Assembly (NCBI GenBank): GCA_014338405.1
Contig: JTDE01021511.1
Coordinates: 1 to 64,000, forward strand
Source: Paragonimus skrjabini miyazakii
Lineage: Eukaryota; Platyhelminthes; Trematoda; Plagiorchiida; Troglotrematidae
Reading direction: 5' to 3'
Length of the DNA stretch: 64,000 nucleotides
Shown: piece by piece, positions 1 through 11,700 of the stretch
Position numbering within the stretch: the first letter of the stretch is position 1
How the letters are laid out: every line of letters begins with the position of its first letter
Made by a program: the position numbers and the translations under genes
The notes under the pieces: model-generated
Databases searched by the model: none
Told to the model about the DNA's origin: nothing
The model's input: the letters and a program-made list of their open reading frames with translations, nothing else

Positions 1-640
1 TGCACACCTCTTAATATTCACAGTAACAACGTTCAGTTTTCATTTACTGGTCAACTCTGTCGCCAATTGGACGGTGAAATTCTGAGCAATCGATTTGAAT
101 CTGTGCATGTCGATATAATTATGGTCTGTTTTGAAAAGAAAGCCAAAAATACCATGAGCTCAACGTACTTGTACAAAAGATACGTGAACAATATATTTAT
201 AATTTGCAAGTAAGTCATTCAGATTGAATCCACGTGCGCGCTTCTCAATTTACACTCCAATATTAAGTTTACTACCGAAATTGAAGGAAGAACTACTTGC
301 CATTTTTGGATATCCGGCTTGCCAGACGTAAAAATGGCTCTTTTTGTAGAGATTTTTATCGAACTAAAGGTGTGGACCGGTCAACCGTTGCACTACAACG
401 GTTTTACACCAACTACATACAAACATGGTCTCGTGTGAACTTTATGCTTCAGAGTCCACAAGATCTGTTCAGATGAATGTATACCGGAAGAGCTTAATTT
501 CATCAAGAAGATTCTCAGTCTAAATGGTTTCTCTGCATGCTTCATGTCCCTAGCTTGCATCCTCTCTAATAAACGTGATTCGAATGTTGCCAGAGTTGCA
601 GTCACTTTTGTGTATACCTTCTCACATTCAAGCTGAATAG
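1..640 (+). mobile_element. Penelope-like element (PLE), decayed reverse transcriptase 3' part
   Basis: The + strand reads, with stops and a frameshift near 210, as the C-terminal half of a PLE reverse transcriptase. About 165-210 gives a KRYVNNIFIIC-type string where active PLEs have YVDD, so both catalytic aspartates are asparagine. From 241 the frame reads LLNLHSNIKFT, then WTGQPLHYNGFTP, KHGLV, a stop, FRVHKICSDECI and EELNFIKKILSLNGF. These are the thumb-region landmarks of Penelope RTs. The copy continues off the left edge and stops before the GIY-YIG domain. It is non-functional. Family assignment is by motif recognition, and I am fairly sure of it. Confidence 0.8.
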
Positions 641-2660
641 TCACCTTTCCGTGAATACCATCTCTCCTGCTTTGGCTCATCCTTTCTAACCGTAAGCTGC
701 AAGGCTCAGTGTGCTCAGTGACGTAATCAGTTCAAACTATCATGTATAATTCAGAAGATGAGTGCCCTCAACATGATCTATCAGATTTTGCCAGAATATA
801 ATCGCACATCAGGTACATTTAACGGATCATGGGAGGGACCTTAACTATACTGGTTGAAAAGTATTGTTCCAGGTGCGATAGATCATACATCATTTTAAGA
901 CACCGGATGATAAGTATTCACACAGTTAGACCACTTCGAATTTATGCAGCCAGACAAACAATGCACATGACAATCCAGATATAAACTAAACTGTGGTAGT
1001 TTATTGATCGAATTTCGTAGTCCTGCGTAAGTGACTGATTCTGATACACAGTCCAGTTCATGAAGTTGTCTTAGACTGTTTATTTTTTTTTTTGTGACTG
1101 GTAACTGTTGTGGTACACTCGTGTGTCCGGCAAATCCTATTGGGACTTCTGATGGTGGGTTTCGTTCGACACACCATCTGCTTCACATCGGAGGTGAGCC
1201 AATGATTAGTACATTCTCTAAAGTATATACCAATGGCTAATATTTTTATGGTTAAACGTTTGCAGTTCATCACTTTGATGCCGTTGCATCCCAGTGATTA
1301 GCTGTTCATTATCTAGTTCGTTTTACTATTAGAATGGTCAATCACTTCAAATCATAATAAATTATGTAGATAGAGTTCGGTTATAATCCTTCTAGAATAT
1401 TCGCGAGTCACATAGTGTGACTGACTTTTAGCCGAAGAACGTCCAAACAACAGGCGGATTATGCCATGCCACTTAACTGATGTAACTGGTCTGTATAAGG
1501 TATAAGCTGCACGTTCAAACAGTGAAACACTTTTGTAGTGTTGGATTGCTTCTTATGCCATAGTAATTGATGTAAACGGACTACTTGTGTGTATTGATTA
1601 CTTTTCCAAGCTGAGCAGTTTAGTCAAATCAAATTTGGATATTGTAGAGAGAATGATCATGCAGGAATGAGGGAATCTGGCGAAGTTGCTACTCTCTGTC
1701 ATTTACGGGTCATGGAAGACTACTATTCCATCCGACCAGATTCTAAACTGATGCACGCACTTTCTTCCGTCTCTAGAGTATGTGTTCTTTCGTTATACCT
1801 CTACGCCCTACTGCAGTACGCAACTGAGGCAACCAAATAATCAAGAGATAAAAATCGTTTGGCATAATATTTCGCGAATGCGTTTCAGAAATTTCATCCG
1901 TGCGTCGCGCGCATTAAAAATCCTCCTCTCTCTCTCTATTTATAACAGACGGACATGAACGGTCTTATCGCTTGTGCAGCAATTTTGGACGACGGATAAC
2001 AGTCAGAACAGTTGATTTGTTCTCGTTGCTTCTTCAATCTCGCTTACCTGCCTTGTCATAAGAAAACTTTCTGGCCTTAAAACTGCATGTCTTTTGATGG
2101 CTTCGAGAAACTTCGAAGTGGCTACTGTTCAGCTACAAGGCGTCCGCTACTCCGCACATCATAAAACTGAGGAAGAAAAAATGGAGAAACCGATATGGTT
2201 ACCATGTTTCTCGGATGGATTACCGAAATGGGATCGATACTTCAGGTAGTAAACATTTACCACTTTGTGGACAAATTATTTTCCAGAATCTAGGTTTGTC
2301 ATAGCTAATGCGTTTGATCAAAAGCGGGTTCACGGAATATCTGTCAACAAAAAAATGAACAAGCCGATTGTAGCTTGAATTATGCCAAGCTTTTAAGTTT
2401 AATGTGTTACTTTTTTTGTCTAACTTGTTCAATTCTTACTAGAACTATTTGTGTCCAGCAATGTTATTGAGATATTTCACAGGTTTGACTGATTTGCATA
2501 AACACACTGTTCGTTATCTGCGCGCCACACAGGCACGTTAGCGAACTGTAATTCACATATGATTGGATATGATCACATTGCTCAAGGTCGCATTCAGTTA
2601 TACCCAAGACAAAAGTGAACCAATGAGAGTTAAGTAAAACACAAAAGGGATGTAACACAC
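641..2660. other. No recognisable gene
   Basis: Only short shadow reading frames are present, on AT-rich sequence. Nothing resembles a known domain, tRNA or repeat family found elsewhere in the window. Its right end is the upstream region of the FABP-like gene. Confidence 0.5.
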
Positions 2661-2668
2661 TTAGACCA

Positions 2669-2677
2669 TATAAAAAA
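2669..2677 (+). promoter_or_regulatory. TATA box of the divergent FABP-like gene
   Basis: TATAAAAAA lies 44-52 bases before the chosen ATG at 2721. The paralogue on the other strand has TATATAAAA at a similar distance, which supports the call. Confidence 0.5.
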
Positions 2678-2720
2678 AAGAAACGTTGAGCTGGCAGGTC
2701 TAACACGAATTGGTAAAACG

Positions 2721-2790
2721 ATGATAGCTCTCATAGGCGAGTGGAAATGCTTCGAATGTCAAAACGTAGATTCCGTTATGGCAGAACTGG
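2721..2790 (+). CDS. FABP-like gene exon 1
   Basis: Encodes the first 23 residues plus one base, ending E-L-G before donor GTGGGT at 2791. The same G split by a phase-1 intron occurs in the paralogue. Confidence 0.75.
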
Positions 2791-5700
2791 GTGGGTTTCT
2801 AAAATCCACGGGTGATTAACGTTACTTTTCCTAAAGGCGTTAACCAAGAGATGCGTGACAGAGTGGAATTTGAAGGCAGTTCTTTAACTATCGATTTTGA
2901 AGAGAGTGATCTTTATATAAAGCAAGAAACAAGTGGACAAAGCTACGAAAGGACGTTTGCTCTGGGGAAAGAACAGGACGAATTAACTCTGGATGGACGC
3001 ATCGTGAGGGTAGGTGATACTGTCTGTGTTAAAAATAGTGTGAAACTACCAATTTTTGTCCATATTCTGCTGTGGCAAGAGGCATTTTACTACAAACAGT
3101 GTACAAGAACAAACTCACATTATGTAGACAGTTCGTCATCTGATTACCTATTTGTTTATAATATGAGATAGATAAAAAAACAACATCGCCTTTTGATTAG
3201 TGAGTTAGAGAATGTTTTTTTTAACCAATAATCCTACTTTTGTGGCCTTAGTGACTGAAGGATTCCAGACATGCAAGCTGCTGTGCTGGCTAAACTTCAC
3301 AGTCTCAGGTACACCTACTCTGTAACGTAAAATTCAACTTTGTGGCTGACTTAACTGCGATGTTCAAAATTCATTTCGATGGGCACACACAAGAGTAAGC
3401 CAAGACTACATTTCCTAATACAAAGCACACAGAGAACGAAGTAATGGAACGTAGGTTCTGAATTTTAAAGCGAGATATTCCTTAACAAAGTATATGTGAT
3501 GCGAGGTAAGATATCTTTACAAATGACATCAAATCATCCAAGTTTAATGTTTGGTAAACGTTTTTGCAAATGTTGTTTCAGAATGTCAGTCAATGATTCA
3601 AAACTGTGTACATTCTGTGACATGGAGCATGGTGGAATGTGTACTTATGAATTGTAGAAACAATACATACAGCCTCGGAGAAAACTATTTCAAATGCAGG
3701 AGCACTTAAAAATATTAGATGTCATACTAGGATTGTATTGTCTCCACATTTTCGAGTCAAATTCCATAAGTTTCCGTAAACTGATTACGTTAAATTTAGA
3801 ACTGATTAAAATTGCCTTGAAAAACATTAAGCAACTGGTCTGTACAATTAGGAAATGTTCTTTTGGACTTTTAACCAAACCGAACGAACACTGCCTTCAC
3901 AGAGTGTCTAAAATAACATTTATGATCAATAACTAAAACGATGTTTTAGAAAGTAGGGCTTATTGTTGGATAGTAGCTAAAATGTATATTCATGCAAATT
4001 TAAGCACAGGCTGTGTGTGTGTGAGTGTAAAGACAAACCGCACACGATTAACTAACGAATTATGCGTTACTGTGGTGCATTTCTGATGACAATATGTGGT
4101 TCGGCTAATCCGTGAAATTAATGAGTATCCTACTGCAGGGCATGTGTTCTGAATCGAAATAACTTTTGAAACATCGGTAACTAATTAATTGGTTGTAAAA
4201 CCGATGGTCTCGTGATGGTTGGCCCAGGTAGTTCGAAAATAACTATAACCTAACTACAAAATCCAGTAGCTGATTAACTGAACAACCTGGTGTCTAATGA
4301 ATAAAACATTGGTGCTACTTCTCTAATCAAAAGTGAACGGATCCAGGATAAACCCTTTATGTTTTATGTACACTTAAGCATATGCTACGTGTTAAGACGT
4401 CAGCCTACCTAAAGATTGCATCTTCTAGGTAGCAACCTACTCAACAGTATGGATGAATCTATTCTGTTTGCCGCCCGTTGAACATATGCATGGACGTACT
4501 GCGTTTGGGTAACATTAACGCAATAGCATACAGATTTGTGCTTGTGTACACGTCTTTAGTCTAACCAAGATGCATTAATGTATACAGCATATTAGATGAG
4601 AGTGAACATTAGCATGAGCAGACTTTCCTTGACAATGACTATCGAAAGGACTCATAAGAAAAGTAGACGCGATTACTATACAATAAAGTCCGCAATTTAC
4701 TGTTTTCAATCCAACAGTAATTCACAGGGAAGATAACGTATGTCGACTAGTTGAACGATATTTGAGGTCAGCTAGTGCTCCTACTTCCCCTCACATGAAA
4801 CCAATGTACAGTATGTAGGGCAGCCTGAATCACCACACCTTCTGTTGGGCAGGCGAAATTTGACCTGACTAAATCAAGCGTAATTTACAAATGCAAATTT
4901 GAATCCAATGCTTCTTATATTCACAGAAATGAGTGTTAGCTTACGGTCAGTTTTATCGATCCTTAAAGAAAACGGATTCAACGAACTGTTCTGAGCTCCT
5001 GGCGTAGCTCCTAGTTGAGGCATGGTGTTTCTGTCGCTGATTTGAATTCAGCCGAAGCTCTGACTTTTTACAATTGGGTCTCATCTAAAATCATAAATCT
5101 GCAAAAATACTTAGTAGTAGTGCCTTCAGAAAGTTTGTTTATGAAAACATGAAGGTATATAGTGTCATCTTGTGGTCGATTATCAAACCGGGGTTGCGAG
5201 TAATCCAACTCTCAACGGAATACTATAACGCGGTAGCAAGGCACGTCTAAAAGCCCACGGCGAACGGATTGGGGACAGCATTGGCGACCGAACGAGTCAG
5301 CAGTCAACTAGATCGGACGAACGGACAAGAAATGGCAAGCGGAAAACGCTCTGATTGAAAGCGTCCGTCAAACACAAACCAGGCAGGAGTGAACACGATG
5401 TGTGAGCTGAAACCGGGGGTGCTCTGGACTGCAATTTTGATTTAGAAACACGAGCGTGCGCGTAGTATTGCAACCAGCGTGTTGGACAATAAAAGTTATA
5501 CTTTGTTGGACGCCTTTTCGCTACAACCTGACGAGGCGACTTGTCAATAGCTTGCCAAGCACTTAATGTTTTAAACTCCGAGTGAAAGTTTGCTAGGGGT
5601 ATGCACAGTCGATTGCAATCAGACACTGCCATTTCATCATGAAAGTACACGAGCAAAAAATTGCCGAGGTGTCAGTCAAACGAGTTTCTAACTTTTGTTA

Positions 5701-8700
5701 TTTTTGGTTTTGTTCTTTCATGCCTAAAGTAATCGCCTATGCAATAGCAGTTTGTTTTACCTAACCGTTAAATGTGTGACAACAGTCATTTTTCTGTATC
5801 ACTCGACCTAAATCTGGCTTAAATCTAAACCTAGTAAACAGTTTTACTATTTCGCACGATATTTTCCTGCAGACCGCATTTTTGAAAGATTGCATGGCTC
5901 ACTTCTCTATTATGTTGTTCAGCCTAAACTGCAAGCAGAAAACTCAGAATACTGCAGGACACTTGTATAATGTATTGCAATAGAAAGCGTAGTCACTAAT
6001 CCTTGGTTGAAGTTGAATAGGTTACAAATTTAGGTGACCTGTAAAAATCGATAGAATATTTTTATTATCCGAGGGAGCGTAAGTTTTAATCCTTGAGCAA
6101 TTTTTATGAAACTCGTGGGACTAGCTGGAAAGCGTATTTTGGATTGAGAGTAAGTGAATTAAGATAGATAATAAAACTGATGTTTATTTTTAACTGTAAG
6201 AATATAACGAAAGCAAGAGTAGTTTAATGAAAAAGGTAAGTGAATGTAATTTGGAGCATATCAAAGTCATTGCCAGTAAACGATATCACAATCAGCCATG
6301 AAAGAAAAGGATATGCAACTGACGTTCTCGAGTTTTCTAACCCTGGTAACCACAGATTATAGCCCCGTAGTGAATTAACACAAAAGTGAAAGGAAAGAAG
6401 ATTTATTTTCCATTCAATAAAATTATTCGAATGGAAAGAGAGCCTGAAAAAGAATGATAAAGTCCATAGTTTGATGTGAGTAGCTGATGGAGCGAAACAC
6501 CGTAGTTTTGTATCATTTTAATTAATAGAACCAGCTACCTTGAACTCATTCGGTTTGAAATAAGGTAATCACTGCGATTTTCAATGTGTATCTTAATGCC
6601 TTAAACCACAACAGGAATATATAACTAAGAGTATACTACAGTCAACCAAAACCTGTCGCTTCCATTTGAATCGCTTTCAGTCCAGCCGTCAAGCCCAGCA
6701 AACAACCGGAAAACAGATATTCATATGATAAATTACGAATCATGATGCTTGAATGTCTCTTTTCAGTAGATACACTTGAGCACAAGTTCGTTTTTGTCAA
6801 CTTCCTTCGATCGGCCCAAAGTTATGGACAAAGAAATTATATGATCATTTGACATTTGGCTCATGGAGCCCAACTAAAACTGCAGCGTTTCTTACCGTTC
6901 GTTAACGTTCTATAATTACTTTCAGCGTCAAACAGTACTTACTCGTCAGTGGTCGTCCAGTAACTGGAGGTTCCGCCCTTGACCTTGAGCGTAGGTTCTA
7001 ATGTCCGGTAAACCGTACAGATTCAGCCTGGCTCATCACGTGTGATTGTGTAGCGACACATGTGTGAAGCTCTCATATTGGCTCATTGTGCTTAGCCTAC
7101 GAGATTCTGACAAGCTACCCTCGAAGTGAAACGCATGCACTGAACAGTTACTGTTATTGTTTGTAACCAAATCCCAGGTAAGATTGTGGAACACGTGAAA
7201 ATGATGACCGTTAGCTGAAAGTGATCAGAAGAGATTATAATATTCTGTAGCCAGGTTGGGTAAACTGAACACGCCATCAGCTTTAAGTATAAAGCATACT
7301 TCGTAATTAGCCAATTAACAAACGTATTATTGAAGGATAATCGGAGAGTGAAACTGCCCTAAGTTAAACATAACAGATTATTTAGACCAACGTGTTACTT
7401 ACGGCTATTGTATCTTCTGGTTGGGGAAAGCAATTTCATTGTGATCCTCTTGTTTTCAAGTAAGCCTATTCACAAATACTTGGCTGATTTCTCTTCATCG
7501 TTGACCAATTCATCGGTTGTGAGTTGTTTACAGAACAGTGGCTTTAGCGGGGTAAAATTCCTCTCAATCGACTACCGATTGAAACTAACCACTATCTTTT
7601 TCAGGAGAGTTCTGGTCACTTGACCAGTAGTCTCATGCCAAATATTTGGATGTAATGACATTGGTTTTCGAAACGTGCGACTGTTACATAAACTTAACCT
7701 ATAAGCGCTATACCGAGTGCTAGTCACTTCAGCTGGACGATCTCTAGAATCAGCGCAATATGTGTCTTTTCTTTAATAAAAGAGCCGGAATTCAATGTAT
7801 TCGTTTGCAAAATTTGCTAGCAATTGCGTTATGTAACTCAGTATGAATTACCACTTAGCACATTTGTGTCATCATTTTTTTTCAGACTATGATGATGAAT
7901 TGGTTCACGTTGTCATCAGTGACCTGAATTTAAACAGTTAGAAATGACAGTAACTTAGCAGAAATAACTGCAATTCTTTCTGTTTTGTGTTATGATGCGC
8001 TAAAGTTGCTGTATATATGTGGTGTCAGAAAACGTACGCAGTATTGTCAGGTCTCGGTAGCTGCGGTGAGGATTTCTACAGTCTCAATTAGAAAACGGTT
8101 GTTCATCTTTACACTTCATTTTAACCGCTGATGGTTGATTACACTAACAATGATCTATGAGACTAAAACGCCCACAGTAAGAGACTGGAACTGACTTCCT
8201 AAGCAATAATCTTCAAGTTTTGTTTGAAATTTTGAACAATATCTTGTTTTTCACACCATTCTAATTTAGTGTGGTTCAGTTGGTGGGTGCATGATGCCAC
8301 AGACCACACATTAGTCCAACTTAGATTACGGATAAATATCTCTGGAATACTACCCAGGCACACACTGGTGACACTATTCAGACTAAGGATGACATGGTGA
8401 CAATTTCAATGTCCTGCATTGTAAAGAGAACTCTATCGTTTGAATTGTTTATTCCATGTTATTATAAACGTGTAGGTCTCGGAGATGTAAACACAGTGGT
8501 TACTGAAGCGTGAGATTATACTCTCTTTACTGACGAATCATGGTTCTGCAGATTCACACAGTCCATATATGGCCATTTTTTGTGAAGATGAAAACAACTT
8601 AATTTTTCAAGTATTGTGCAGCTAGCTAAGCTGTAAGATTGAGAAGCATATGGACTCCAAAGATGAAGCAGGAAATCCTAACTTCTTCTAGCAGATATGG

Positions 8701-11700
8701 TACAGAGTACGATCTCTCCACCTGTTTAAATGTCACCATAATCTTACAATGAATTACCGGCACTCATATTGACTGACAGACAAACTATCAAGTTGGGCTT
8801 TGTTTGGTAGGCCAATACTTAATAAACCGAATGCTAGCTCCCATTGAAGTCAGCTGACTGAATGACACCAGAAAGAACCTAGGACAGCGTCTCATTGACT
8901 TGTTCCTCTTGACATAATAACTTCTCGCCGAGTTCGACTATGATTACCAATCTAGGATGTGCACCAATTCCTTAGTATTTTAACCCGAGAGACAATATCA
9001 CCACAATAGCGTCTTTGTAACATCATACTATTGAAAAACAGGCTCTTTACCCGACAACAATTCATTTTCAGCTTGTGGACCAGCTGGCAGACGTTTTTGG
9101 TGGTGATGATGGTGGTGCTCAGATAGAGACATTACAAATGAGCGAACCAAACTCTATGAAACGTTTTAGAGCATACAGGATTAAACAGTTATCTTACAAA
9201 ATTTAGTTACTGTAAACTTATTTCGAAAAGCCCATGTTGTTAACTTTCACAACTTCCACTGAACTCCAACACTAAAAATATTAGCACTGGTAAACAGATC
9301 GACTGAATCGATCTGTTCTCCCAGGCATGGATAAGTAAGCCCTGAAAACGTTACATTTTGTCAGGATCATTCGGGATACGGTCCTCACGAATGAACGTGG
9401 TAAAGAAATACTGGTAGCATTTCAGCTGTAAGGTGGCCATTCATTTAATGAATAGGAGTGACCATAGGAGTGGCCAGAAGCTACAAAGCAGACAACCCAC
9501 ATCACTTAGGGCATGTGTATGTGAATAGTTAACGTAAAAGTGAAATTGGTGTAGGAAACACTGAATGGTCAGCAGTAGAGAGAAGATAATCAAGAGAAGT
9601 CAAAACATTTTAGTGACTACATTGATCCACATAACCTTGAGAATGAAAAAGTAAAACTCGACGCCTATAGAACTAGTCAGTGGTAGGGACGACAGATTGA
9701 AGGCCAGACTTATCTGAGACAAGTAGATAGTGTAAACTAACCTTTCGTATTGCCTCTTCAGTACCAAATAACAATAACCAGGAACATATATATATAACAC
9801 TATTGGGATGGGGGTGAAGTGGATAAAATAGCAAATTAAGTAGAGAACAACAACGCAAAATTATCAGGTCCATGGGAGTCTAAGGCTTACATATAATTGT
9901 TTTTGTACATACAGTGCTGGCTTGAGACGACTAATCGCGACCGCCTCAGCGAAACGCAGGAAATGCGGATTAACGTGGCGTATTATAATCCTGAGTGTTG
10001 ATTCAGGATTAATCCGGTGACCGGTAGCCAACATGTGTCTGGCGATAGACGAGTCCGGAAGTTTGCGTGATCCCGGGACGAAGGGTGTAGACTGCGCAAT
10101 CACATCCTGAACCCATTTCGGCATATTTTCCTTCATCCTAGAGTTCAAGTACCTATCGGTTCTGCTGATGTAACTTTCGCCGCAGTTATGTGGATGTTAT
10201 TCTCATGTTTGTGTAATCTTCGCAAAGGGTCGATGAGATGGTAAACCGGCTCAACGTATGTCATGCTAATCTGACAGTCACCTGTGAGTTGGACAAGAAC
10301 GGATGCCTACCGTTTTTAGACATCCTCATCGGTCGCAAGGATGATGGATCAGTAAGAAGGAATGTGTATCAAAAACTCACCTGGACTGGTCAGCATACAC
10401 ACTTCACAAGTTTTACACCAATGAAGAACAAGCGAGCATTGGTGAGAACATTGTTCACGCGTGCCAGACGCATATGCTCATCAGAATGTTTAGCTGATGA
10501 ACTCCGATTGCTTACAGCGACGTTGCAGGATAATGGGTATCCACTGAGATTTATCAGCAGACACAGGCAGCAACGTGTAGCAGCAGACGAAGTTTCCACG
10601 GTTGGGAAGAGCATCTATATTGAACTACCATCCAAAGATGACACTTCTTCACCTCGAACAACAAAACGCCTCATCGTCTCCATTAAGCGAGCATACAATG
10701 GGCCCGAAATTGTAGTCGCTGAACGAACTCGTAAGCTACCGTTACCTTCAGTTAAGGGAGAGCAACCTATTGGCGCCAACTCACACTATATTTATCAGTT
10801 TGTGTGTACCTCAAACGTTCAGAGGTGAACAATCGTAATCACTCAGAATTACTGACAGATTCATTTGTTTTTCGTCAGATTTAGCGTTCAATAATACATT
10901 AGAATACTTAAGACAAACTCTGCGGTCTCTCAAGCATTAATTTTCGCAAGTCTCTTGGCGATTGTGTTTCTGATCAGCGAACAAAGTAAACAATACGTAT
11001 GCACTAATGGAATGCTGACTTCATTTGCTAGAGTAGTGACTAGTAACAGCAAAACTGTTGGGCAAGAATAAGCGTATAATTATGATTTTGTAATAAGAAT
11101 GGAACTCCCTTTCACAAGGTTTCGACTAGAACGGTGGATATGAAGCACTTGAAATTTCACTACTTCTATCGTCACTAAATTTCGGCTGTTCGGTACATAC
11201 GTATAGATAAATACACTTCAGAAACTGGAGAAAGAGATAGCAGTTTCTGTAGTTATTGAAGCACAATTTTTTGGTCTTCCAACTAACGATTTTCACACTT
11301 TCTGAGTTAATCATTTTTATTCAGAACCTTTTGTTACTCACGAGTAATTTGGCAGATTTATGAGTTTAAATGAGACCTAATTGTAAAAAGTTAGAGCTTC
11401 AGCTGGATTCGAACCAACGACAGAAACACCATGCCCAAACGCGACAAGCGCTGTGTCAGCTGAGCTACGGAGTCACGCCAGAAATTCGGAAATTTCATAT
11501 TTGGACTCGGTTACCTACTCGTTCCACTTTCTCATATGGAACCCACCAAATGATCTAGGGGATCGTCTGCTATGGCAGGATTTCTCGAACAGTTCACGCT
11601 GGAATCCACCAACACCACTGTTGACTATAAAAATGGGGACTCATCTAAAATCGCAAATCTGAAAAACAACTTATTAGTGATACACTTTCTATGCTTAACA

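Noticed and set aside
2812..3171. 119-codon open frame taken as one exon
   Set aside because: Its start lies inside the 46-bp intron 1 and its end runs past the donor at 3010. Only 2837-3009 is coding, with exon 1 at 2721-2790.
3240..3320. Candidate FABP exon 3 near the V-T-E-G-F-Q string
   Set aside because: The phase is wrong and the I-T-R-E strand is absent. The exon at 21375 fits in length, phase and sequence.
10390..10614. Minus-strand frame overlapping the PLE
   Set aside because: It is a shadow of the RT reading frame on the other strand.
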